A stretch of DNA of 63,305 bases from Pseudomonas fontis (GCF_028656955.1 NZ_JAMDGY010000005.1:1-63305), one strand, 5' to 3'. Shown: positions 1-7,826, numbered from the stretch's first letter. Numbers and translations are program-made. Notes: generated by a model from the sequence alone, not told the origin.

Positions 1-51
1 TGACCTGTGAGCAGGCCTATACTGCCCTGATTGAACAGCCAGGCGGTGCGG

Positions 52-258
52 ATGAAAGACCTTGAGGAGAAAATGGCAAATGGTGAATCGCTGATGCAGC
101 AGGCGCTTGAGGCGATGCGCCGCTACCACGAGGCCCGTGACTCCATTACACCCGCTGAAGAGGTCGAGCGCCTACGTCTTGAGGCAGAGTCTCTTATGCA
201 GGCTGTCGGGGACTATCAGCAAGGTGCACTGGGCGGTCCAACGGCAACCCGCCACTAG
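52..258 (+). CDS. Small hypothetical protein
   Basis: A 68-residue charged, probably helical protein. I chose the ATG at 52; a TTG at 31 or an ATG at 73, the latter just after GAGGAG, are alternatives. There is no signal peptide, membrane segment or domain that I recognise. Its 3' end overlaps the end of the convergent LexA-box gene at 194-487 by about 65 bases, so one of the two ends may have been altered by rearrangement. The setting (integrase fragment, holin-like gene) suggests a prophage remnant. Function unknown. Confidence 0.4.
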   Translation: MKDLEEKMANGESLMQQALEAMRRYHEARDSITPAEEVERLRLEAESLMQAVGDYQQGALGGPTATRH

Positions 259-487
259 CCCCGCATGCCATTGGCTGGGCCTTGCCCAGTGTTCTCATCT
301 GCAAGGCCTGTAGGTCTTTCGACAGCGCCTCATTCATCTCAACCAGCTTGGCGATGTTCTGTCGCGCCTTCACCAGTTCGTGGGTCAGGTATTCAGCTTC
401 ATTGGTGACCAGAACGACCTGGTGCTTCCACATCTCCAGCAAAGTGGGGGCGCCGAGATCGAAGTCATCATCGTCGACGAGGGGCAT
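194..487 (-). CDS. Hypothetical protein under a LexA-type box
   Basis: A 97-residue protein. It has an acidic N-terminus (MPLVDDDDFD) and a helical middle (about residues 18-65) likely to form a coiled coil (LVKARQNIAKLVEMNEAL). The start is supported by GGAG about 8 bases upstream, and an SOS-type operator lies 18 bp upstream of the ATG. The last 30 residues overlap the convergent small gene and look less natural, so the C-terminus may be a read-through after rearrangement. I do not recognise the family. Position beside an integrase fragment suggests a damage-inducible prophage gene; this is inference. Confidence 0.55.
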   Translation of the reverse strand: MPLVDDDDFDLGAPTLLEMWKHQVVLVTNEAEYLTHELVKARQNIAKLVEMNEALSKDLQALQMRTLGKAQPMACGASGGLPLDRPVHLADSPRQPA

Positions 488-504
488 GGCAATCTCCGAA
501 ATTG

Positions 505-524
505 TACTGTTCGGATATACAGTA
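505..524 (-). promoter_or_regulatory. LexA (SOS) box
   Basis: The sequence reads TACTG-T-TCGGATAT-A-CAGTA, a CTGT-N8-ACAG palindrome with the extended TA/TA flanks of a strong gammaproteobacterial LexA site. It lies 18 bp upstream of the ATG of the minus-strand gene ending at 487, where it would overlap the promoter. This predicts repression by LexA and induction by DNA damage. Confidence 0.75.
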
Positions 525-772
525 TATGGCTCGTAGAAATTCTGCGCGCTGAGGCGACGAACTGCACTGCGGAGGAGGATTGTTTTTTACTCGGCAGGAC
601 GCCGAAAAGAGGGCACATTCTTGGGCCAATTTTTGGGCCAATGCATGCGTTTTGGTGCGTTCAGGAGAGGCTGAAACCCCCGGAAACATTGCACTCTATA
701 CCGCCCAATACCCCCATTTTTTTTGCATGGTGATATTTGCTGTGGAGATCAAAGGGCTTACCTATCAATAAC

Positions 773-1066
773 TTACGGAACGCTTTCACGGCTCCGGACC
801 AATTCCGGACCAATCTGGAGTTTTTCAAGCTCCTGCCAGTCGCTGGACGAGTTGATCCAACGCGCATATGTCGATAAGAGCATCTGCACGCTATGCCCAA
901 GCTGTTGGGCGATAAAGGCGGGGTTGAGACCAGACATTGAGCATATTGTCGCATACGTGTGACGGCAGTTGTATGGCTTCCGATAGCGAATCCCCAGTTT
1001 GGCGAGGATCGGTGGCCACTGGTGGTGCAGGTCGGAGGTCTGCTTGACGTGCTCGGCATTCTGCAA
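773..1066 (-). pseudogene. C-terminal fragment of a phage tyrosine integrase
   Basis: The readable part carries the C-terminal catalytic core of a phage-type tyrosine recombinase: the box with Arg in YNCRHTYAT, the LGHS histidine, and the nucleophile Tyr in STYARW. All the N-terminal domains and the first catalytic Arg are missing. Similarity ends at a run of eight G (1068-1075 on the plus strand), beyond which the plus strand encodes a different phage protein. This is a deletion or fusion scar, not a simple frameshift. It cannot be functional and marks the end of a decayed prophage. Confidence 0.8.
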
Positions 1067-1077
1067 AGGGGGGGGAT

Positions 1078-1347
1078 GTAGGGTGTTTCGGCAAGCAGAA
1101 GGGCGAATTCTCCGGTAAGGACGCTGCACTGTTGGCCGAGTGCATCGTGCACAAACTGCTGCATGCCCAGCTCAAGCCGCGTCATTGGAACGCTCTTGTG
1201 GCCGAGTACAGCACACATCGCGGCAAGAGGATCGATTCAATCGGGCGCCTGGTTTCGGTGGTGCAGAGCTCGGCGCCGTTGCGCTTCACTCAGCAAGCTG
1301 TATTGGTCCGGGCGGTACCGCAGCAGGCCAAGGAATTTCAGCTTTAA
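1078..1347 (+). pseudogene. Remnant of a phage-type hypothetical protein
   Basis: The frame reads ..GKQKGEFSGKDAALLAEC.., then a segment with LKPRHWNALVAEYSTHRGKR and ends in WAVPQQ-like sequence (VRAVPQQAKEFQL). I recall similar short proteins in Pseudomonas prophages, close to replication or antitermination genes. No start codon with a ribosome site is visible: a TTG at 1132 is internal to the conserved part and the frame runs into the G8 scar at 1068-1075. It is therefore probably truncated at its N-terminus by the same event that cut the integrase. Confidence 0.45.
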
Positions 1348-1524
1348 CTGTAGCCAGGACAGCCCTCGGGTAGGTCTGGATGTGGATAGTCGGGTAGTGC
1401 GGGCAGGCGGTAGGGGCCGTCGCGCATGCTTACAAGGTTTGTCCAGCTCAGTTCGAGGCCTATGCCTTCGCTGTAGTTTTTCCGCGTCTATGCTTGTAGC
1501 CCAAATCAAAGGAGGACCTATGCA

Positions 1525-2043
1525 ATGGAAGCAGCTGGGTTTAACAAACTGTCCAAGTCGACCCCCTTCAGTGGGTTAGTGGGTACCGCTGGCCTTGGCA
1601 ACTGCATTGCCGTTGTTGGCTTCAATACCTCTAATGAGACAATGGCTATTGCTCATTACGACACGTTGAATTGCGTGACTGCCCATGAGGCCTCATGGTC
1701 ATGGAATGAAGCATCGCTCACGAAGTTCCGCGATTGGTTCGTCAGTGAGACCCGGGCAACCCAATTCGTGGTTGGCCTTGGCTTGGTTTGGTTCAATACT
1801 GCTGAGGCCTCAGGTAAGAAGAACCCTCAAGGCTACCCCTTGACTGATGTTCGCCGCTTTGAACTCATCAGGCTAATCATCAAGGTGTTTAATCATGAGC
1901 CAACTAAAGCAGGCGCTTGCTTTACCTGCACGGTGGTAAAAGGAGCGATAATCCTGAGCGCTTATCCGGGTCAGGAAATCATGCCTGTAGGCTGGGCTCA
2001 CATGGGCCTTGATATTCCCTACGACGAATTAAGAGTGGAATGA
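1525..2043 (+). CDS. CheD-like putative glutamine deamidase (orphan)
   Basis: A 172-residue soluble protein with a strong ribosome site (AAAGGAGGA, 8 bases before the ATG). Residues 21-44 read T-x-GLG-N-C-I-AV..AIAH, with Thr21, Cys27 and His44. This matches the active-site segment of the chemoreceptor deamidase CheD (T-LGLGSC-VAV..AH), which belongs to the same Cys-His hydrolase superfamily as toxin deamidases such as CNF1. The rest has no similarity I recognise and there are no chemotaxis genes nearby. Four bases downstream starts a holin-like gene. I infer a cysteine-dependent deamidase or related enzyme, possibly phage-borne or an effector. The fold assignment rests on the motif alone. 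Confidence 0.6.
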   Translation: MEAAGFNKLSKSTPFSGLVGTAGLGNCIAVVGFNTSNETMAIAHYDTLNCVTAHEASWSWNEASLTKFRDWFVSETRATQFVVGLGLVWFNTAEASGKKNPQGYPLTDVRRFELIRLIIKVFNHEPTKAGACFTCTVVKGAIILSAYPGQEIMPVGWAHMGLDIPYDELRVE

Positions 2044-2047
2044 ATCG

Positions 2048-2335
2048 ATGTCTTGTACGCATAGCACTGAGTGCTACGGGTGTCGCCAGTGGGTGTGCCC
2101 ATATCTATCAGGGTTGCGCATTCACTACGACGGCAGAGAGACGAAGCCAGTCCGACAGTTGATCGAGGCAGCGCTCGGCGCGCTGATCGTGATGGTGGTT
2201 GGCCTGACCGTGAAAGCGTTCGGGTTCAGCATTGCGTGGTCGATTGCCACTGCCTCGTTCATCGGCATCCTCGGCGTTGAGCAGGCCCGCCAGCTCGGTA
2301 AGCGCTGGGCTGAACGCAAGGCGGATGAACTGTAG
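2048..2335 (+). CDS. Holin-like small membrane protein
   Basis: A 95-residue protein. The segment from about residue 30 (ETKPVRQLIEAALG) through two hydrophobic helices (about 41-58 and 62-78) to a positively charged tail (QLGKRWAERKADEL) looks like a phage holin. The first 28 residues are rich in Cys (positions 3, 9, 12, 17) and unusual for a holin, so they may be a fusion scar; no internal start codon with a ribosome site is seen. It starts 4 bases after the CheD-like gene, suggesting co-transcription. No endolysin gene follows. Confidence 0.55.
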   Translation: MSCTHSTECYGCRQWVCPYLSGLRIHYDGRETKPVRQLIEAALGALIVMVVGLTVKAFGFSIAWSIATASFIGILGVEQARQLGKRWAERKADEL

Positions 2336-2454
2336 TCCACGCCACAAATTCAAGGGGGGCGGTTCGTGGCGCGACATGTGGTTGCCACAGATGCAAAAAG
2401 CAAGTGTAAGGTGTTCGGGACGAACCTAGATTATCTCTGCGAAAGGAGGTGACG

Positions 2455-2643
2455 ATGAGTGTTCCAATCCTTACCAAGATGCATATCAATGGGTATGACG
2501 TGCTCAGCGTGAATAACGGCCCCTGGAAGGTCTGCACCAATGCTGACCGGCTTGGCTCCTTCCACTCACGGGAAGAGGCCTTTGCCTTTGCCGCAGCGCT
2601 GCCTACTCGGGTGGTGCGATCCAGGCGGCATGCAAATACGTAG
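2455..2643 (+). CDS. Small conserved hypothetical protein (DUF2188-like)
   Basis: A 62-residue protein starting at ATG 2455, 5 to 10 bases after AGGAGG; a GTG two codons earlier is less well placed. The segment GPWKVCTNADRLGSFHSREEAFAFAA has the pattern of small DUF2188-type proteins: a beta strand with W, then a helix starting after S/T-x-EEA. Function is unknown. I base the family assignment on this pattern only. Confidence 0.55.
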   Translation: MSVPILTKMHINGYDVLSVNNGPWKVCTNADRLGSFHSREEAFAFAAALPTRVVRSRRHANT

Positions 2644-2972
2644 TAGTCAGCGGTGACGCTCAAATCGGCCTCGGCAAACGCTGGGGCTTTTTTATGTCTG
2701 GGTAATTTATGAACAACGTAACCCGCCTACGGCACGTGCTCCTCAACCGTATCCGTCCGGGCAATACACCTTACTGGCCCGTCATTCCTGGCCTTTCAAG
2801 CGGAGTTTCTATGCGACCGCTATGCCACAGTATTAACGTTAAATTTTCGCCCGCAAAATGGATGCGGCTCTACTCACCCGTAACACTACCCTTGAAAGCG
2901 CGAGTTGGTCTTCCAAGACTGACCGAGGATGACATATGATCTTGGTCAGTTATTCCTTCGAGTATTTCTTCA
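2644..2972. other. Gene-poor stretch with one inverted repeat
   Basis: I find no convincing gene in these 329 bases. A 76-codon open frame at 2709-2939 has no ribosome site and no protein-like character. A GC-rich imperfect stem followed by TTTTTT near 2665-2694 may end transcription of the upstream small gene. A near-perfect inverted repeat occupies 2918-2950, just before the acetyltransferase. Confidence 0.5.
2918..2950. repeat. Inverted repeat upstream of the acetyltransferase
   Basis: ACTGACCGAG at 2918-2927 pairs with CTTGGTCAGT at 2941-2950 (one G-T mismatch, 13-base loop). It lies 22 bases before the ATG at 2973. It could be an RNA hairpin or an operator for the downstream gene. Confidence 0.45.
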
Positions 2973-3425
2973 ATGATAAAACGCTGCACTATGCTTGACC
3001 ATGATGGTTGGCTGCCCCTCCGTGTTGCTCTGTGGCCTGATTCCTCCTCGAACAATGAGAATGACAAACGGGCAATACTGAACGCACCAGAGCGCTATGT
3101 GGTACTTATCTTCGTTAATGAACATGGCAATACTCTAGGTTTTGCCGAGGCGTCGATCCGGGTGGACTATGTCAACGGTACCAGCTCATCGCCTGTGGCC
3201 TTTCTCGAAGGCCTGTATGTCCGACCCGCTAGTCGGAGCCAAGGCATAGCGCGGCAACTCGTGGCGGAAATCCAACACTGGGCCGAAGAAATGGGCTGCA
3301 CCGAACTGGCCTCGGATGCGCTACTGAATAACCAAGGAAGCCACGCCATGCATGAGGCATTGGGCTTCACAGAGACCGAGCGAGTGGTTTATTTTTTGAA
3401 GCCGTTGGGGGCTATCAAGACGTAG
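2973..3425 (+). CDS. AAC(6')-type aminoglycoside N-acetyltransferase (GNAT)
   Basis: A 150-residue single-domain GNAT protein, the normal length of AAC(6')-I enzymes. The N-terminus has the WLPLR..LWPD pattern. The core FLEGLYVRP followed by RSQGIA (about 88-93) is the acetyl-CoA binding motif. The segment ELASDALLNN..SHAMHEALGFTETERVVYF is the typical AAC(6')-I C-terminal signature. Such enzymes acetylate the 6'-amino group of aminoglycosides, but some family members act on other amines. The gene sits in accessory DNA and its stop codon lies 1 base from the left end of an IS66 element. Resistance is not proven by sequence alone. Confidence 0.8.
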   Translation: MIKRCTMLDHDGWLPLRVALWPDSSSNNENDKRAILNAPERYVVLIFVNEHGNTLGFAEASIRVDYVNGTSSSPVAFLEGLYVRPASRSQGIARQLVAEIQHWAEEMGCTELASDALLNNQGSHAMHEALGFTETERVVYFLKPLGAIKT

Positions 3426-3508
3426 TAGTGGGCACATGATCAGCATTCGGTTGTCAGCGGTAATCTAGGCGAAAATCAAGGCACATTCGCCGAACACACG
3501 TTGCCAGA

Positions 3509-5056
3509 TTAAACAGGCGCCCACCGATGCGGCAGTAGTTGGGTAATTTCACTCGCACGCTGCGTCGGCAGTCGCGTTAGGACGTCCTTCAAATAAGCAT
3601 ACGGATCATGCCCATTCAGTCGCGCCGATTGGATCAAACTCATAATCGCCGCCGCTCGTTTGCCGCTGCGCAACGACCCTGCAAAGAGCCAGTTCTTGCG
3701 TCCAAGAGCCCAAGGTCGTATCTGGTTCTCGGCCCAATTGTTGTCAATGGGTACGGCCCCGTCATCAAGGTAGCGCGACAACGCTGTCCAGCGTTTCAGG
3801 CTGTAATCCATTGCTCTGCTGATGGCTGAGCCTTCGGGCACGAGGTTACGCTGGGCGCTCATCCAGGCATGTAGCATGTCCATCACCGGGACGGCTTTTT
3901 CTTGCCGTATTCGGCGCCGTAAATCCGGCTCCAAGTCGCGGACTTCGCTTTCGATTTCGTACAACAACTGGATATAGCGCAGGGCTTGCTCAGCAAGCGT
4001 GCTTTTATTCGTAGCGTGCAGTTCGAAGAACTTACGCCGTGCATGGGCCATGCAGCCGATTTCGGTAGCGCCAAGTTCGAAGCTGGCCTTGTAGCCACCA
4101 AAATCATCGCAGACCAACTTGCCTTTCCAGCCTTGCAGGAAGTTGCGAGCATGCTCTCCAACACGGCTGGGGCTGAAGTCATAAACCACCGCTGTCACGT
4201 CCGAGAACTGGCTGGTGACGTAGGCCCAAACATAGGAACGGTGAGTTTTCTTTGTTCCCGGCATGAGCATTTGCACGGGTGTTTCATCGGCATGAATGAC
4301 CTGCTGCCCGAGCACCACGTCGCGCAGCGCATCGACCAGCGGCTGCAACTGAGCCCCAGTCACGCCAACCCATTGAGCCAAGGTTGAGCGTGGAATCGCC
4401 AGGCTCGCTCGACCGAAGATCGACTCTTGACGGTAAAGCGGCAGGTGGTCGGCAAACTTGGCGATCATCACGTGGGCCAGCAGCCCGGCGGTTGGGATGC
4501 CCTTATCGATGATCTGCGCCGGAACGGGTGCCTGGATCAGCGTTTCGCAGTCATTGCAGACCCATTTGCCACGCACATGGCGTTCGACGGTAAACACGCC
4601 GGGAGTGTAGTCCAGCTTCTCGCTGACGTCCTCGCCGATGCGCTTGAGGGCGCAGCCGCATGGGCAGTGAGTGTTATCCGGTTCGTGATGGATCAACGCG
4701 CGAGGAAACTCAGCCGGCAATGCAGTGCGCTTGGGCTTCTGCTTGTTCTCGGTCGCCGCTGGCACTGTTTGCAAGGCTTGAAGCTCTGCTTCAATCGCTG
4801 CGATATCAGTATCTATCAGGTCAACGAGCAAACTGGCCTGCTCAGAATTCATCTGCTCGCTGCGCTTGGCAAACTTCAAACGTTTGAGCTGCGCGATCTC
4901 GAAGGTCAGCCTCTCGATCAGTGTCTGATCGCGGTTGATCTTCTTGCCCATGGTTTCGACCGTCTTACCCATTGTTTCGACTTGCGAGAGCAACTGCGCA
5001 GCTAAGGCACGCAGTTGGTCGGGAGTCATTTGGTCGAGATTGGGCGAAGAAGTCAT
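3509..5056 (-). CDS. tnpC: IS66 transposase (TnpC)
   Basis: A 515-residue DDE transposase of IS66 type. Order: N-terminal leucine-rich coiled coil (about 10-60) for multimerisation; zinc-binding segment HCPCGC (about 130) with a later C-x-x-C; catalytic core with Asp257 in HADETPVQ, Asp317/318 in CDDFGGYK and Glu443 in NNWAENQIRPW; then the usual short C-terminal tail. Full length for the family and uninterrupted, so probably active. It is the last gene of the element on this strand. Confidence 0.95.
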   Translation of the reverse strand: MTSSPNLDQMTPDQLRALAAQLLSQVETMGKTVETMGKKINRDQTLIERLTFEIAQLKRLKFAKRSEQMNSEQASLLVDLIDTDIAAIEAELQALQTVPAATENKQKPKRTALPAEFPRALIHHEPDNTHCPCGCALKRIGEDVSEKLDYTPGVFTVERHVRGKWVCNDCETLIQAPVPAQIIDKGIPTAGLLAHVMIAKFADHLPLYRQESIFGRASLAIPRSTLAQWVGVTGAQLQPLVDALRDVVLGQQVIHADETPVQMLMPGTKKTHRSYVWAYVTSQFSDVTAVVYDFSPSRVGEHARNFLQGWKGKLVCDDFGGYKASFELGATEIGCMAHARRKFFELHATNKSTLAEQALRYIQLLYEIESEVRDLEPDLRRRIRQEKAVPVMDMLHAWMSAQRNLVPEGSAISRAMDYSLKRWTALSRYLDDGAVPIDNNWAENQIRPWALGRKNWLFAGSLRSGKRAAAIMSLIQSARLNGHDPYAYLKDVLTRLPTQRASEITQLLPHRWAPV

Positions 5057-5117
5057 GCGCCGGATTTTGCCAGAGCAGTCGCTTCGCGGCGATAGACCTA
5101 TAGGCTAGTGGCAGCCG

Positions 5118-5453
5118 TTAAAGCAGTATGATCGAGCCGCCGGAGCCTGCGCGTTGCCATGGCAGACCCAGCACCAATGCCTGAAGTTTCTCGGTATCCA
5201 GTTCCACTTCGGAGCCATGGCGAATACCAGGCCAGTGAAACTTGCCTAGGTTCAAGCGGCGCGCCGCCAGCCATATTCCGAAGCCGTCATGCACCAGCAC
5301 TTTCATGCGATTGGCGCGGCGATTGGCTAACAGATAGGCACAGTGCGGCTGCGCCGCACCGAATACCGCAATCACCTTGGCTAACGCCGTATCGGTGCCT
5401 GCGCGCATGTCCATAGGCTCGGTGGCGAGCCAGATGGAGTCGATACGAATCAT
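5118..5453 (-). CDS. tnpB: IS66 accessory protein TnpB
   Basis: A 111-residue IS66 Orf2 protein. The start MIRIDSIWLATEPMDMRAG and the central HCAYLLANRRANRMKVLVHDGFGIWLAARRL are diagnostic of this family, which is required for IS66 transposition but whose molecular role is unclear. Its start overlaps the tnpA stop by 4 bases (ATGA), indicating translational coupling. Confidence 0.93.
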   Translation of the reverse strand: MIRIDSIWLATEPMDMRAGTDTALAKVIAVFGAAQPHCAYLLANRRANRMKVLVHDGFGIWLAARRLNLGKFHWPGIRHGSEVELDTEKLQALVLGLPWQRAGSGGSIILL

Positions 5454-5782
5454 CGCAGAAGGCCTCGAAGAAAGGTCGCGCAGGCAGCAGCACTTTCAGT
5501 GGGCCAGTTCACTGTGACGGTGCCGCGCGAGTGCTGTATTTCAACGCAGATATTCGATGATGATGCGTGGGACTTTGCCCCGGTCAGCGGCACGGGCAAC
5601 GGAATAAATGCAGGTTGCAGCGCTGTGCTTTTCTGCGCTTGTAGGCGAATCCATTTGTGGACGAGGTTTGCATTGAGGTTATGGCTGAGCGCGGCGCTGG
5701 CAATCGAAGCGCCGGGCTGGGCACACTCTTGAATGACTTGGGCTTTGAAGGACTTGGAATAGGAACGGCGTGTTGGCTGCAT
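5450..5782 (-). CDS. tnpA: IS66 accessory protein TnpA
   Basis: A 110-residue IS66 Orf1 protein with an N-terminal helix-turn-helix (RRSYSKSFKAQVIQEC.., then IASAALSHNLNANLVHKW). I chose the ATG at 5782 (MQPTRRSY); a GTG at 5818 would start inside the terminal repeat. First gene of the IS operon, overlapping tnpB by 4 bases. Confidence 0.88.
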   Translation of the reverse strand: MQPTRRSYSKSFKAQVIQECAQPGASIASAALSHNLNANLVHKWIRLQAQKSTALQPAFIPLPVPLTGAKSHASSSNICVEIQHSRGTVTVNWPTESAAACATFLRGLLR

Positions 5783-5966
5783 GAAGTACCCGCTTATAAG
5801 GCTAGAACTGGTGCCCACTTAAATTTAAGTGCACACCATGTCTTGGCTTTGCGGAGCTGGGTAGATGATTTGGCCAGACGCATACCCTCAACCAGCTTGG
5901 CGGTGAAGAACACGAACTCGAAGCAGACTGCGTAGCTACTGCTCGGCCAGTGGGGGCAGATACCTA

Positions 5967-6248
5967 TTACCGGCGTGGGCAGCCAATTTTGAACGTCCGA
6001 ATGGACAGCGCTTCGTTTCTCGCGTCCTTTTCGTTTTGGTTCTTCATTGTGAAGGTGCCGTCTTGAGAGCTGCGAAGCATGATGGCGTTGTTGCGATCAA
6101 TTTCGCTGAAAAGGTGAGCACACTCAACTGCTTTTGCCTCGGGTGAGGCGGGGGCAGGAGCATTCTCTACATCGAGTACGTACTGAGATTTTTCATGAGC
6201 ACAACCAGCGAGAGCGGAAAGTGCCAAAATTGCTGCGATCTTCTTCAT
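5967..6248 (-). CDS. Small lipoprotein
   Basis: A 93-residue precursor with a lipoprotein signal peptide: MKKIAAILALSALAGC has a basic start, a hydrophobic core and the lipobox LAGC with Cys16. The residue after the Cys is Ala, which does not signal inner-membrane retention, so outer-membrane anchoring is expected. The mature part is about 75 residues with two more Cys, which may form a disulfide. I do not recognise a family. It lies just outside the IS66 element. Confidence 0.75.
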   Translation of the reverse strand: MKKIAAILALSALAGCAHEKSQYVLDVENAPAPASPEAKAVECAHLFSEIDRNNAIMLRSSQDGTFTMKNQNEKDARNEALSIRTFKIGCPRR

Positions 6249-6284
6249 GTGATTTCCATATCATTCGAGTTCGGCATAGCCGTT

Positions 6285-6494
6285 TCAATGGAGCGTCTTA
6301 ACCCTGCGACTTTCGCCGATTCTGATTCGGTCCAAAGCCCGGTTTAATCCATCCAATGCGTCCAGGAGGGCTTTTGCTTCGACCTCCCGGCCATCCCCCC
6401 AAAGGCGTTCAGCCAGTTTGTTGAGGGCCTGGATGGATCGTTCGATATCGGCAGCACTTGCTGCCTTGGCATCCGCCGGCTGTTTCTTAGGCAT
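6285..6494 (-). CDS. Small helical hypothetical protein
   Basis: A 69-residue protein of amphipathic helices with a Lys/Ala-rich start (MPKKQPADAKAASAAD) and repeated leucines (IQALNKLAERLW, AKALLDALDGLNRAL). No signal peptide or known motif. The reading frame has good coding character and ends about 35 bases before the lipoprotein gene on the same strand, so the two may be co-transcribed. Function unknown. Confidence 0.6.
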   Translation of the reverse strand: MPKKQPADAKAASAADIERSIQALNKLAERLWGDGREVEAKALLDALDGLNRALDRIRIGESRRVKTLH

Positions 6495-6804
6495 TCAGTA
6501 AAACTTCAGCATGGCCTGCACCATGACCTGGGGATTGAGGTGCGATAGCTCAGTGAGAGTGGTGACGCAGCTTTTGGTTCGGTTTGGTTCGGTGCATGGC
6601 AGTTTCCTGCAAGCGCTTGAGGGTAAAGGACCAGGCTCTGTAAGAAAAGAGATGTCGCAAACATCGCATGGAACAGGCCAGCTTCTGGCGCGTCCACCCG
6701 GCAACCTCCAACTGCTTGGCGATCACACAGGATGCACTGAACCTATCAATGTTCAAGCAAACAAGGCTCGCCTGCAATACTCCACGTACGTGCCGATGCT
6801 CGGG
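6495..6804. other. Gene-free stretch
   Basis: Overlapping short open frames on both strands (for example 6511-6828 plus, 6495-6704 minus) have no ribosome sites and no protein-like composition. A short tandem repeat, GGTTCGGTTTGGTTCGGT, lies at about 6578-6595. I see nothing else that I can name. Confidence 0.4.
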
Positions 6805-7200
6805 TCATTTCAGAATAAAGTCGTCTAGTTTCTGCAAAGAGTTGGTAGCCATTCGAGCGTGTAGTTGGCACAGTTCCTGATGATTCTCGATTTCTTCCGG
6901 AGTAGGGTTGGGGATCCTCTTCATGCCTAGGGAGCCAAGGACTTCAGCTTGTCGTTCGATCTTCCTTAGTAGTGCTCGAACCTTGGCTGGGTCTGTTCCA
7001 GGATAAGCATGCATTGCATCGGAAAGGGCGGCCGTATACTGGGCGTATAGCGGCAAGGCATCACATTCCAGCAGCATTCCGAGCATCGGGCCTGAGGAAT
7101 CAACGATATTCCTGATGGACTCTTTCTCGCTCTCTGAAGGTGCCGCTGTTGCTGTGGCGGTCAACAACGTCAGCACTGCGAGTAGATGCATCATGGCCAT
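6805..7200 (-). CDS. Secreted hypothetical protein
   Basis: A 131-residue protein. I chose the ATG at 7200, which gives a clean signal peptide (MAMMHLLAVLTLLTATATAAP, cleavage near residue 20); the longer open frame upstream is not protein-like. The mature part is helical and charged, with two Cys (in LLECDAL and ELCQLHA) that could form a disulfide in the periplasm. No family recognised. No close neighbours on the same strand. Confidence 0.65.
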   Translation of the reverse strand: MAMMHLLAVLTLLTATATAAPSESEKESIRNIVDSSGPMLGMLLECDALPLYAQYTAALSDAMHAYPGTDPAKVRALLRKIERQAEVLGSLGMKRIPNPTPEEIENHQELCQLHARMATNSLQKLDDFILK

Positions 7201-7448
7201 TCCCCGTTTCGTTTCCCACAATATAGCCAACGAACGGAGGTGGCAGCAGACCGGCCTACACTGCCAGCAAGGTGCGCTGAGTGGTACAACCGCGGAGCGA
7301 GCCCCCGATAGGCAAGCGCCGGTGAAAGACACAAACTCAAAGGCCCTCTTTTCTGTTGCCAAACGCTTCGAAGGGGCAATAGCGCTCCCTGCCCGCGGAG
7401 CAAGCTGTAGAATCGCCAAAGGTTTATTAACGAATTGAAGAGGTTAGA

Positions 7449-7637
7449 GTGAGAGGTCTAGAGAAATTTTTGTCGCAACGTTTCTTGTTCACGATGATTT
7501 TCATCGCGCTGGGCTCCTATGCTTACAGTGCCGAGCTCGTGGGCTTTTCAGGGATGTTGATCATCATGATGCTGCCGAACATCGTCTTCACAATCATCCG
7601 GATCAAAAACCAGCGCAAGGCCAAGCAGTCGCAGTGA
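7449..7637 (+). CDS. Small two-helix membrane protein
   Basis: A 62-residue protein starting at GTG 7449, about 6 bases after AGAGG. Two hydrophobic helices (about 11-30 and 33-50) are followed by a strongly basic tail (RIKNQRKAKQSQ), which predicts both ends in the cytoplasm. I do not recognise a family. Confidence 0.5.
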   Translation: MRGLEKFLSQRFLFTMIFIALGSYAYSAELVGFSGMLIIMMLPNIVFTIIRIKNQRKAKQSQ

Positions 7638-7826
7638 GCTGCAGGCTGAGGGAGTAATGAAACTCCTTATAGGAAAAGAGCCCGCAACGGGAAAAAGGCA
7701 AGGTCGGCCTTTGTTGAGTTGAGCACCCAATAGTCAAACAAGGTGCGTGGTGGTGGGCTCCCGGGTAACCGATATATGCTTCAATACTCCGCCAGGGACT
7801 GGCAATTTTTGTTAAGGAGAACATCC

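Larger units (their letters stand above)
3427..5819. mobile_element. IS66-family insertion sequence
   Basis: Three minus-strand genes in the standard IS66 order: tnpA, tnpB and the DDE transposase tnpC. AGTGGGCAC at 3427-3435 is matched by its inverted copy GTGCCCACT at 5811-5819, which I take as the tips. The repeat is only 9 bp and the flanking 8 bases (GACGTAGT left, TAAATTTA right) are not a target duplication, so either the ends are wrong or the element has rearranged since insertion. All three genes are intact. Confidence 0.7.

Noticed and set aside
2709..2939. A 76-codon open frame before the acetyltransferase
   Set aside because: No ribosome site, unnatural composition, no homologous motif.
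3419..5827. Target-site duplication of the IS66 element
   Set aside because: The 8-base flanks GACGTAGT and TAAATTTA do not match, so no duplication can be claimed.
7115..7438. A 107-codon plus-strand frame beside the secreted protein gene
   Set aside because: It overlaps the N-terminus of the 6805-7200 gene, has no ribosome site and no protein-like pattern.
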